Source: Copromyces sp. CBS 386.78 (lineage: Eukaryota; Ascomycota; Sordariomycetes; Sordariales; Sordariaceae). From it: a stretch of DNA of 64,000 nt. Under the pieces are notes generated by a model. It searched no databases and had not been told where the DNA came from. It saw nothing but the letters and a program-made list of their open reading frames with translations. Position 1 is the first letter of the stretch, and each line of letters starts with the position of its first letter. The translations under genes and the position numbers were made by a program. Shown here in pieces: positions 26,404 through 35,843 of this stretch. The stretch lies in NCBI GenBank assembly GCA_030685235.1, contig MU839090.1:496001-560000 (forward strand), read 5' to 3'.

Positions 26404-26584
26404 TATTAGGGCATTATACCTGCCAAGTAGGGTATATACCTACTAAGGCTATACTAGACTAGGCAGGAAGTACCTAGTAGGCAAGGTATTAGGTATATAT
26501 TTATCCCTCGAATCTGCTACCAGACTAGACTAGACTTAGATTATAAATTATCACATTGTACTACAGACCCATATCACCCTTACA
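26404..26584 (+). repeat. 3' LTR of element B (about 181 bp)
   Basis: The right end is fixed by the match of 26530-26584 to the 5' LTR end at 1-55. The left end is inferred from the polypurine tract and a TA (from TG) start. CA and TG sites are frequent, so RIP almost stops at this LTR. Host DNA starts at 26585. Confidence 0.7.
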
Positions 26585-27163
26585 GTGGGAGATCTGGAAC
26601 TCCTCTCCCGTCAACGTAGCGGAACGGGTCACTGTACAATATGACACAATTAACGTAGAAGTACCTTTTGGAGATGTTATACGGGGAAATAGCGGGGAAG
26701 AAGGAGCGGTCCCGGTGGAAGCCGGGGCGGTTCAGTGGGTCTTTCCGGGCGGATCTGCTGACGTCAGTGAGGTTGAAGCTATTCCCTACCTAGGTAGGTT
26801 GCCAGTCAGTTCCACTTCATACTCCAGCGTGCTGAAATGATGGTTTCACATTGCGACAGCGGTTCACCCTTTTCCAACGGCCTCACCCTTTGTCATGCTT
26901 GATGGGCCAACCGGTGCCAGGGCTCCCAAACTCGCAGCCCAATAGCCAACATGCTCGACTACAGTATCTGTATGCAAACACCGTCAGGTAAGAAGATAAC
27001 CACGGATGTCTGGTCCTTTGAAGACTGAGCGTTATTGCAAACTCGCGACCCTCCAGTTCGTTTGTACAAAACATCACCACCATATTCTACGGGAAAACCC
27101 CCATAATACATTCTTCCTCTCAACGCATCGCACCTATTTCCAACCCTCCTCCGAAACACCATC
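26585..27163. other. Intergenic, right flank of the transposon nest
   Basis: Normal base composition. No gene recognised; the open frame at 26556-26840 starts inside the LTR and is not supported. Bases 26585-26589 (GTGGG) should be the right TSD of element B. Confidence 0.6.
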
Positions 27164-29473
27164 TCACAACCACCCCTGCTCCTCACTTCTCGCTGGCCTC
27201 TCGGGCGGCGACAACAACTCTTTTCCTGTGATAAACTCAACCGGCGCCTTCACCCTGCCCCCATCAGCCAACACCCTAATACTATTCTTCAGATTCTCCC
27301 TCTTCTTTTCCGACTTGGTCTTCCTCGCCAGCCGCCCGCCAACCAACAACTCATTAGTCTTTGCCGCCAACGCGCTCACTTTCAGAGTTTGAGGTAGCGG
27401 GAAAATCCCGCTTGCAGATGAGGTGGAGGAAGAGGTGGTCGAAAAAGAGAAGGATGACAGCTGTCCCGCGCCGCCGCCGCTATCGGCTGTGCGCGGCCGA
27501 TGGACTAATGGTGTTGCTCCAACAGCGGCAGCGGTGGTCTTTGAGCTCTGATCGTGGTATCTCTGTGCGGCTGTTTGATATTGTGTGGGATGGCCCCGTT
27601 CGATGGCCGTGGGTGTTGATATGGTGGTGGGGGTGGACGTAGGTGTTGATGTCGCCGGTGATGCCCCTCCTCCTGGTGTTGATCCCGAAACGCGTCTAAA
27701 CACCTTGGAAACCAAAGACCGTCGGAACAGAGACGTGCGAGTCTCGCCGTCGCCGTAATCGCCGTCGCTGTGGTTGCGGGTATGATGACTGCCGTGCTTG
27801 GCGAACTCGGTGATCAACGCCAGGTTATCTTCCAGCGCAAGCGGCAGCGGGCCGCCCACCTCTAGCTGTGGCGAACCCGAGTCCCATTGCCTGCGCAGTT
27901 CGTTGTGGTGGCCGAATGTGCTTACGCTGATGGTCTGCGCTCTGTTTCGGGGGCGTGTCTTGAGCGCGGCGTTTTGGGAATTTGCAGTGGAGGGCGTAGG
28001 AGAGGGAGACGCTGCACGAGAGTGACGAGAACCTCGCGAGGATTGCGAATTGGATCTGGGTCTGGATCTGGGCTGTGATCCATCTTCCTGCGCAGGATCC
28101 GCCGGTACTAATGTGTCAGCCGCCGAATCCCAAGAAGGTAGTGACAACGGGAGCTCGTCCTCCCTCGGCGGCCGCACGGGTGGTGGCTGCTGCGGCCCCG
28201 GGACAAAACGCAGGGGACTGAGTAGCGGCTGCTGACTTTCCCTCCTTTCCCTCTTACTATCACCAGTTGTCCGTGATGTGCTATCCTCGCTGAGGAAGCG
28301 GGCATGGCCCGGGCCCCCGGCAGATCGAGGGGATGGGATCCCGACGCTGCTACCTGGGTGTGGGTATGGGGGTTGGCTCAAGGCATTCGAATATGCCCAT
28401 GATCCTCCTGTGTTACGAGCGATTTGCGCGGTTGTCTCGTGGTAGAGCTCGCGGGCATCAGTAATGCTGATGCCGCTGTGATCACTGTTGGCCGAGGGAG
28501 CTGGGGACATGTTTCTTGCTGCCCCGTTGCCGCCTCCTCCGGGGGTATCGCTGACCTTGCGTGGTTGTAAAGGTCGTGGAATAGGCGACGGTGCTTCTCT
28601 TGCTACCAGTCGTTTACCGATGTTTGGATTTGGTTTTGCTTTTGGTGAGTATTCTGTCGATACGGGGCTGTCGTACCGGTGAGGTGCGTTGCTCCCGGCT
28701 AGACTTCCTGAGCCTGCTTCGGATACGGTGCTGTCTCGATATTGGCTGTAAAAACTGCTGCGGCTACTGACGGGCGATATGTAACCTGTCGTATGTTTGT
28801 CTGTGGCGTTGTTCTCGCTGTTGCTGAAACGATCCTTTTGTTCGGCAACAGGATCCGGCCCCGAGAGCTGTCTAAGCTTGGTATTCTGGCTTTGCCTGGT
28901 AGGTGATAACGGTGGAGATGGTCCGAAACTGTCAAGCTGGAGGATATTCGATACCGGTGATCGTGGTTGTGGAGATATGATTTGTTGTGACGAACTCGAC
29001 CCTAGAGTGCGTTCAGAGTATGCTGGAGGCATTTGTAGAGGCTTGGGTGTTCGCGGTGCCGGAGATGATGCTGACGCTGATATCGGTGTTCCGCCCCTAG
29101 GTGTTAACTGCTTGGCGATGATGGAGTTGATCTCTGCCTCCTCCTTTTCCCAGTCAATGTCCCCTGAGTTTTGGCGATTCTTGGTCTTTTCAGGAGGACC
29201 GGCTCCTGTGATATTCGGCAACGGATGGACCCCCTTTGCGCTGTCCAAGTCCTTCTGGCTTGAGGTAGCGGCTGCTGGCCTCCGCTTTGGTGGAATGGGT
29301 GGAAGGGCCGGTAGGGGCTTTTTCTCGTAGACTTCTACGTCTTTCGGCTTTGGAGGGTTGAACCGAAATCCTGTCGGTGATAACGGTGTAATATTGGCCT
29401 CCTCAGCAGAAGAAGGACGTGTAATGCCGGCGCGACCGGAGGGTCGTTCAGGGGTTGTTGTCGTCTCGTCCAT
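27164..29473 (-). CDS. Pro/Ser-rich, mostly disordered protein of unknown function
   Basis: An uninterrupted frame of 769 codons from the ATG at 29473; the frame stays open upstream to 29533 and beyond, with a CAG splice-acceptor-like site near 29540, so a 5' exon is possible. I do not recognise a domain. The N-terminal third has poly-proline runs (K-K-P-L-P-A-L-P-P-I-P-P-K) that look like SH3 ligands. The middle is Ser/Pro/Gln-rich with many S-P sites, suggesting a phosphorylated scaffold. The C-terminal 75 residues are more ordered, with a basic K-T-K-S-E-K-K-R segment and a short hydrophobic stretch before it. Composition and GC match neighbouring genes. No targeting signal seen. Its 3' end is 580 bp from the transposon nest. 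Confidence 0.72.
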   Translation of the reverse strand: MDETTTTPERPSGRAGITRPSSAEEANITPLSPTGFRFNPPKPKDVEVYEKKPLPALPPIPPKRRPAAATSSQKDLDSAKGVHPLPNITGAGPPEKTKNRQNSGDIDWEKEEAEINSIIAKQLTPRGGTPISASASSPAPRTPKPLQMPPAYSERTLGSSSSQQIISPQPRSPVSNILQLDSFGPSPPLSPTRQSQNTKLRQLSGPDPVAEQKDRFSNSENNATDKHTTGYISPVSSRSSFYSQYRDSTVSEAGSGSLAGSNAPHRYDSPVSTEYSPKAKPNPNIGKRLVAREAPSPIPRPLQPRKVSDTPGGGGNGAARNMSPAPSANSDHSGISITDARELYHETTAQIARNTGGSWAYSNALSQPPYPHPGSSVGIPSPRSAGGPGHARFLSEDSTSRTTGDSKRERRESQQPLLSPLRFVPGPQQPPPVRPPREDELPLSLPSWDSAADTLVPADPAQEDGSQPRSRPRSNSQSSRGSRHSRAASPSPTPSTANSQNAALKTRPRNRAQTISVSTFGHHNELRRQWDSGSPQLEVGGPLPLALEDNLALITEFAKHGSHHTRNHSDGDYGDGETRTSLFRRSLVSKVFRRVSGSTPGGGASPATSTPTSTPTTISTPTAIERGHPTQYQTAAQRYHDQSSKTTAAAVGATPLVHRPRTADSGGGAGQLSSFSFSTTSSSTSSASGIFPLPQTLKVSALAAKTNELLVGGRLARKTKSEKKRENLKNSIRVLADGGRVKAPVEFITGKELLSPPERPARSEEQGWL

Positions 29474-29533
29474 CTTTTCGATTGTCCCTGGCCTCGGCTT
29501 CTTTTCTTCTGGAATATCATACGACTCCGCCAA

Positions 29534-30518
29534 TCTGAAACCGCAACCTTTTTCTCAAAAGTATGGTCTCCCCAGCCTGTGTTTCTTATGCACGTAGAGA
29601 TCGATGTTCGAGACTCGAAAGGCTGGATTATAGCCAGTTTCAACAGTTCCGGGTTGGATCCCAACAAAGGATTTCGTCCCTTGTGAGTGAAGCTTTTCAT
29701 GGGCAGTAAGCGAGTTTTCTTTCAACTTCGTACTTACCGTGCCACCATCACGAGGCTGGCTTTCCCTTTGTTGAGATAGTATAACGGACAGGGACAAAGG
29801 CGGGAGAACACATGGTTTAAAGTGAAATATCAAAACTGAATGAAAAGTCACCCCTCAACAAAATCTAACGGCTCAAGGAAGACGGGAAATATTGAGTAGA
29901 GAACAACGGGATCTTTGCTCCGCAATATTACTCCCACATTTCTAGATGCCGGATAGAAGGAGCTGAACTGTATGGGTGTAACGACCACCCGAGGACTTTT
30001 TGCTGTATTCATTCTCCTGTGCCTTTTGACAACTGGAGTGGGTTACAAGTGATACGCTGAATGACGCATCGTCCATCATACTTGGAGACGTTTCTGCCAG
30101 ATGCCGGGTTGTCAGACAGACACACTACACTAAGTAAGGATTTCAGATAGCCTCTTGAGGGACGGGATTGCCGTGATAGGTCCGGTACCAACGGCTGTAT
30201 GTATTGTGTAGCCTTCGGAAGCAACCCCGATGGGGACAAAGGTAGGATTGGAACATCAATGGAAGAAGCAACGTGTTCTAAAACCTGAATTGCTATTAGT
30301 CGTAGGTTTATGTATCCTTCCTTTAACTTTATATCGCTGGGGTAGGGAAACCAAAAAGACCTGAACGCCGATTTTTCTAAACCAACCATGTGACGGCGTA
30401 TGATACTCGGATTTTCCACCATTCCATTTCCATCCAAAACAAAGCATATATCCGCACCGAGTATACGCGGATCTTCGGGTTCTGATCGTTTGTGCTGCAG
30501 AGGTGCGGCATGTGGGAA
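29534..30518. other. Intergenic, upstream of the Pro/Ser-rich gene and downstream of erd1
   Basis: About 1 kb with short overlapping frames (up to 142 codons at 30009-30437, minus) that show no family features. Nothing supported beyond likely untranslated and promoter sequence. Confidence 0.5.
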
Positions 30519-31840
30519 TTAGTCCACATATTCCTCGTCCTCGTCCTTAGTATTAAAGTTGCTCATCAAAATGTCGTCAACGCCCAGCCCGGTCGAAGTG
30601 TTCCTAATCCACTCGGTCTCAACTCGGAAGAAGATCCATACCCACCGACGGAACACTTCGAAGAACACGATCAGAAAGATCGAACTCTCCAAGTCGCTGA
30701 TGGTATTGAGATATGGTTGCAGCTTGATCATCCATGTGCAGCGTAGTGCCAGATCCAACGCAATGACAAAGTAATACACCACAGGCTTATGAATCAGCAA
30801 GCGGCGCCGCAGACCAAACGGATGATCGGGAGAGTTACGCTCCTGTACCCCAGCAAAGAGGGTAAGATCCCAATCCTTGGCAACGTCCCAGTAAAAGCTG
30901 TAGAGCGAGTTGAGCAAACACGCAACGATCCACGCACGGTACAGACTCGTAGTCGGTGTGCCATTGGTGTTCGCGTTACGCAGCATGGCGTTAAGAATGA
31001 TAACAGGAAACGCGGTCGAGTACTTGGCCGCGTTGGCAAGATGCTGTCCACCCCAGCCCGTGGACTCCTTGAAAGGGGAATTTCGCACGCGCAGATATTC
31101 AATAAGACACTGGCGCAGCCGAATAGCGCTTGGTATCGCCAAGAGTAGTGGTACGAGGTAGGTGCCGCCGCAACCGCGATCCGGTCGGTCAGTAGCAGAT
31201 CCGTTCCGCGTGAAGAACATGCAGAGACATATGAACAGGTCCCCAAGGACCTTGGCGTAGCTGGTGAGAACATCGGCCAGCAAGATATCCCCGAACTTCC
31301 CATCCTTGGCCTCAGCCAATCCTCCCACACTGACGCGGCGTAGAGTTGCGAGTAGTCGACGGCGGCCGGAGTGTGACACGGACAATCTTCGTAAGGGTAG
31401 CACGAAGAGGGCTGCGGTCACGGCCAAGTTGGTCATGGGAATCCAGTCATAGTCGATGACGCGTTTCGGATCTCGCCCGGCAAAGGACCAAAATATGAGG
31501 ATCGAAAGAGCGGAGCTTAGAGAAAGAAGAGTAGCGAGACGGTATGTCGAGTGATGGTGAGGGAGCTGGGTGGTGCTTGACCTTCCCGGATATCGGATTA
31601 AGGAGGGGACATCGATCTTTCGAATATGGAGGAAATGAAGGTTGAGGCCCCAGCCCCAAACAGCTTATCAACCAGAAAATGTCAGTTCAAAGCCTTGCCT
31701 CCAAGAAGCAAAGTACGGGACAGAAAGGGCAGCTTGGGCAGCTTCATACCTAGGACCACGATGAAGGCAACCCGGTAGGGGAGGGGAAAGGTCAAGCTGA
31801 AGGAGTCGAGCTCCGGCTCAACCACAGGATCACCGTCCAT
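30519..31840 (-). CDS. erd1: Erd1-like EXS-domain membrane protein
   Basis: Two exons: 31750-31840 and 30519-31663, joined across an 86-bp GT-AG intron (31664-31749), giving 411 residues. The join restores an Erd1-type N-terminus with an L-x-x-L-H-x-R-K-I-D segment followed by I-R-Y-P-G. The first 150 residues hold several hydrophobic segments. The EXS domain covers roughly residues 150-390, with W-D-x-x-x-D-W near its middle and R-R-W-V-W near its end; the tail is acidic. In yeast, Erd1 is a Golgi membrane protein needed for retention of luminal ER proteins, for glycosyltransferase recycling and for phosphate recycling from the Golgi lumen. The role here is inferred from the family. Divergent from pex10, sharing a 678-bp upstream region. 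Confidence 0.88.
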
Positions 31841-32518
31841 TGCGCCAGGCAGCGGTCGATGGGCTCTCCGTCATCGAATGCGGAGAGGATAAGAAATACA
31901 AGAAAGTTAACGCAAAGAAAGAGTTGCCAATGATTGGAGTCAACTTCCCGACAGCAACACGTTTCGAGATTGTCAGTGTCAAGATGGAAATTTAAGGTAA
32001 TTTGGGTTTCTGTAGCTGTCGCAAACAGTTGCCAAGCCCCCCTGTCGCGTGCACTCCTTTTGGCTTGGGGAGAAGACGTCAACCCCTTGTTGCGGGCCCG
32101 GCCTGTAGTGACACCCGCTGCACCATCCCTGCCACTAAAAGCCTGGGCTACGACCTTCTGGGCGCCCCCTGCCAATTCCTCAGCTGGAGAGGAACCACAC
32201 ATGGCCGGGGCGGCGCCGGGCGTGCTGCCCTCATCAGCCCAAGTGGAAGGACCGAGGTCCATCCGACCACCACTTTCATCTCAGCTTACTGCCGCCCGTC
32301 GACCTCGACAGACATCTAAACCAAACCCAAGAGTCAGACCGAAGCGACCTGATTCATCTACATGCCAAAGCCTCAACGATCCGACTACAGACATTGCGAG
32401 TTCTACTGGGCATCGAGAGTTCCCCCCGGGCCCCTGAATACGCGCCCGTGTAAACGCAGCGATTGACCCCCCGACTTCGAGCCCACCCGACCCGAAATCA
32501 ACGACGACATCCATCAAC
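31841..32518. promoter_or_regulatory. Shared upstream region of erd1 and pex10
   Basis: 678 bp between two divergent start codons. Long chance frames cross it on both strands (up to 167 codons) but lack family features. No defined regulatory motif identified. Confidence 0.45.
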
Positions 32519-33811
32519 ATGTCACAGACAGCAACCAAGAAGCCTCCCCCGCCGCTCACGAGCTCGCCATATCCATTCGCCGCCGCCCCCGACATCATCC
32601 GCGCGCACCAAAAAGATGCCTACTTCCAGGGCGTCCTCACCAACCAGCTGACCGACCTTCACCGGCGTGTCCGCGGTGCCCGCTCCGCCCACTCCTGGGC
32701 CACCGAAACCCGCACCGCCGCCGACTTGCTCTACCTCTGCCTCACCACCCTCCTCGGCAACCGCACTCTCGGTGAAGAGTACTGCGACCTAGTGCAGGTC
32801 GAAGAGCCAGACGTCGGTGGCAACGGCAGGATACCAGAAACCCAACACCCCGTCGAACCCACCAGCGAAGCCGGCGGCCCCCGTCTGCCTTCGCTTCAGC
32901 GACGAGCCGGTTATATCGTCAGCAGCGTTTTGGTCCCCTACCTCTTCAGCCGTCTTCTCCCTTCCATCCGCGCCGCCCTTCGAAAGCGTCTCCAGGATCG
33001 TTTGACGGTCCTTGCCCGCCAAGGCCGCGGCGATACCAAGGGCGCCACCCCATCGGACTCTAAAAAGGGCGCCGGCTTCTCGATGGTCTCAACACTCGAG
33101 TACCGCGTCAAACGCTACCTTCTCACGCACCTGACCTCCATCACCAGCGGGGCGCACCTCCACGCCCTGACCCTGGCCGTCTTCTACTTCTCGGGCGCCT
33201 ACTACTCATTTTCCAAGCGCCTCTTCGGCCTGCGCTACGTGTTCACGCGACGCATCGAGGAAGGGCAGGGCGGCCGCGCGGGGTATGAGGTTCTCGGAGT
33301 GCTGCTCGTGGTGCAGATGCTCGTTCGCGGGTATCTACACGTGACGGCGCAGCTGTCATCCTCATCACCGCTCAGTGCTGAGGAGGCTAGCACCGAGGCG
33401 GGCATTCGGGAGCGGGCGTTCGGGCCGGGCGCTTACCCTAATGTGTCGTTGGACGAGAATGCTTACAGCAGCAATAACGAGCTGTTGGTGGAGATGGGCG
33501 CGCCTGGTGGCGGGTCGGGTAACCAGCGCAGCTTGGCGGAGATTGGAAGGACGACGCATACGCCGGTACCTAAGGGCGGGAGGGCGAAGTATGACTTGGC
33601 GGCGAATGAGGAGGTTATGGGCTGGATTAAGGGGAGACAGCAGAGGATGTGCACGCTTTGCTTGGAAGAGCTGAAGGATCCGGCGGCGACACAGTGCGGA
33701 CATGTCTTTTGCTGGTCGTGTATTGGGGACTGGGTGCGCGAGAAGCCTGAGTGTCCGTTGTGCAGACGTGAGACGATGGTCCAGCATATTCTGCCGTTGA
33801 GGGTTGCGTAG
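32519..33811 (+). CDS. pex10: Peroxin-10, RING-finger peroxisomal E3 ubiquitin ligase
   Basis: Single-exon frame of 430 residues. The Pex2/Pex12-type N-terminal domain covers about residues 25-340, with hydrophobic membrane segments and the family's R-x-G-Y-I segment near residue 125. The C-terminus carries a C3HC4 RING at about residues 377-416: C-x-x-C-L-E-E-L, then C-G-H-V-F-C-W-x-C-I, W-V-R-E-K, and C-P-L-C-R-R. Pex10 forms the RING complex with Pex2 and Pex12 in the peroxisomal membrane and ubiquitinates the receptor Pex5 for recycling. The RING sits at the very C-terminus, as is normal for Pex10. The ATG at 32519 follows in-frame stops and gives an N-terminus of ordinary length. No intron seen. 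Confidence 0.95.
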   Translation: MSQTATKKPPPPLTSSPYPFAAAPDIIRAHQKDAYFQGVLTNQLTDLHRRVRGARSAHSWATETRTAADLLYLCLTTLLGNRTLGEEYCDLVQVEEPDVGGNGRIPETQHPVEPTSEAGGPRLPSLQRRAGYIVSSVLVPYLFSRLLPSIRAALRKRLQDRLTVLARQGRGDTKGATPSDSKKGAGFSMVSTLEYRVKRYLLTHLTSITSGAHLHALTLAVFYFSGAYYSFSKRLFGLRYVFTRRIEEGQGGRAGYEVLGVLLVVQMLVRGYLHVTAQLSSSSPLSAEEASTEAGIRERAFGPGAYPNVSLDENAYSSNNELLVEMGAPGGGSGNQRSLAEIGRTTHTPVPKGGRAKYDLAANEEVMGWIKGRQQRMCTLCLEELKDPAATQCGHVFCWSCIGDWVREKPECPLCRRETMVQHILPLRVA

Positions 33812-34424
33812 AGCAGTCCCTTGGAGGGCGGCTAGGGGGGACCAGTTTAATATGCAACGGGAGATATGCCAAAAAGCAGAAGGTTATCAACAGATTTTGG
33901 ATAGTATCAGGTCGTGACAATGAGGAGCAAATAGCCTGACGCTGCGGTTTATAGATAATGTATATGTAGCAAGCATATTGCCAGGAGATGGAGCCTGTTT
34001 TCGTACATAGCCTAATGATTGAATGATCCTACATCTTCTCCAGTCATGATGAGGTCTTCCTTTTGACATCATTTGCTCGTATCATACAGAAGAAGCTGAG
34101 TTACAGATTGCCCGATATTAATGTTCTGGTATTTGTTCTAGGTAAACCCTCCACCCATAATTAAATCATCGATCCTTAATCCCATCTGGGTCTTAATGAA
34201 GACCCGAGCACCTCGGCGTATGTACACAGGGTCGTGAAATGCATACATGGGGTCTGAAAGAAAGCGAGACACCTCAATGGAAGCATCACGTTCCAGTCCA
34301 TCTCCAAAAATTAAGCCACGAAGCTTATGGCCGTCGTATTTGTACTTCGCTGCCCCCGAACAGCTCGTAATCATGCACGCTTTCGCGTCATCACATTCGT
34401 TAGCACACATCATATGCTTCCCCT
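33812..34424. other. Intergenic between convergent pex10 and the BEM46-like gene
   Basis: 613 bp of untranslated sequence between two 3' ends. The open frame at 34138-34452 (minus) overlaps the hydrolase 3' end in another frame and has no features of a gene. Confidence 0.5.
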
Positions 34425-35843
34425 TCAAGAGGACGTCTTCCGAGCCAACCATAACAGCGAGTTCGGCACGGGGTACGATATCGGACGGATGTCTTCCTTG
34501 TCTTCCGTCTCGGGGGTTCCTGGGGCAACCCTTTGGATGAACTCGGCAATTCCCTCAAAGTAGCCCTCCTCTAGGACACTCGAGTTGTGGTCACCGTTGG
34601 GAAGTGGGTGCCAAATCTTTACCGGGGCGTTGGATAGATCATAAAGCTGCTTCATATGAGTGGGTCTGACATGCGGATGGTAGGTTAGCGAACAATTCTA
34701 TTCCAACCCAACACAGCCTCAACCACAGACCGTGATTCAGAGGTTCTGGAATAAGGTACAGTGGGAAACGCGAAGGCAGAAACTTACGGCACGATCTCGT
34801 CCTGAAGTCCACTCAAGAACAGAGTAGGCACCTTGACATTGCCGATCAAGGTGTCGGTAGCCCAGACCTGATGGCATAGGGCGGCAAGGAACCGAGCGGG
34901 TGGGATGATGCTGGGTATCAGCTTGCGCATGCTGAGAAAAGTATTCTCCAGAATCAAGCCGACAATGTCGCCCCTGCCCTGGTTCTTGGACACGAGCTTG
35001 ACACTAACTGCTCCACCAAGACTCTGGCCGTAGACAAGATATTTGTGGTCCCGCGTCTCGGCGCGGTCGCGGAGGTAGTCGAGGGCGGTTTGGGCGTCAA
35101 TGTTGAGCCCAGCTTCGTCGGGGGTGCCGGTGGAGATTCCGTAGCCACGGTACTCGAGCATAAAGACGTTGCAGCCGACGGCCTGGAGCAACATGCGTGC
35201 GATGGGTAGACGGTGGCCAATGTTACCAGCGTTTCCGTGGAACATGATCACCGTCACCTTGGAGTTGGGCCCGCCCTTGGGGCCCCGGATGTAGAAAGCT
35301 GACAGCTTCTCGCCATCTTTGGTCGGGATTATTAGTTCTTCGTAGTCTTTGATGCGGTAAAAGCTGGGTCGAGGTATGTCCGTTCGAGAGCCCGGGGGCA
35401 TGTGAGAGGGATAGATTAGGGCTCTGCAAGTATAAATTGTGTTAGTACAGGTGACGCAATTGGGAGACAAGAGATGGTGGATCACATACTTTTGCTTGAA
35501 GTAGAGCAGTCCAGTAAGGATAGCGGCGACTCCCTGGATGGATAGGCAAAAGCCAAGGTTAGCACATGAACAGACGAATTGGTACCATCGACGTCGCCCT
35601 GGCGGAGGCCACTTGATAGAGACGGGGAGGGAGAAGGCATTGGACTTGCCCCCTTAGCCAGTCGGCGCGGACGACTCAACAGCCATTCAGGCACAGGGCG
35701 GGAGAGGCAGGAATTCCGGGTCATACAGTAGTTGCTATCGCCGGCAGGCGCAAGTAGCTTGCGACGCTGCTCAGCAGAGACACTGTCTGCACCAGGAAAG
35801 AATTGCCATCGGGAGCCGGAGGCGTGACAGTTGGAGATGACAT
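34425..35843 (-). CDS. bem46: BEM46/ABHD13-type alpha/beta hydrolase
   Basis: Four exons: 35727-35843, 35490-35533, 34788-35423, 34425-34665. The introns are 193, 66 and 122 bp, all GT-AG; total 345 residues. A hydrophobic N-terminal segment (about residues 20-50) should anchor it in a membrane. The hydrolase fold shows F-H-G-N-A-G at 115-120 (oxyanion region), nucleophile Ser188 in G-Q-S-L-G, Asp262 in L-Q-D-E, and His292 in G-D-H-N. This is a full triad. BEM46-like proteins in Neurospora are reported in the endoplasmic reticulum and eisosome-like sites and to affect ascospore germination; the substrate is unknown. About 35 residues extend past the usual fold end. Start chosen because it alone gives a membrane segment in frame with the catalytic domain. 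Confidence 0.9.

Larger units (their letters stand above)
1..26584 (+). mobile_element. Element B: RIP-degenerate Ty3/Gypsy chromodomain LTR retrotransposon, host of all other insertions
   Basis: The outer unit of the nest. Bases 1-55 are the end of the 5' LTR and match 26530-26584, the end of the 3' LTR, with 8 differences, all transitions. A primer-binding-like site follows at 56, and a G-rich polypurine tract precedes the 3' LTR. Gag, protease, reverse transcriptase, RNase H, integrase and chromodomain remnants read in order on the + strand, full of stops of the kind RIP makes (TGG and CAA/CAG codons turned to TAA/TAG). Subtracting MITE1 with its load, MITE2 and element C with one TSD each leaves about 7.36 kb, or about 7.5 kb with the missing part of the 5' LTR, a normal Gypsy length. 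The left flank of B lies outside the window, so its own TSD cannot be tested. Confidence 0.9.

Noticed and set aside
26556..26840. 94-codon open frame
   Set aside because: Starts at a TTG within the 3' LTR of element B and crosses the element-host border.
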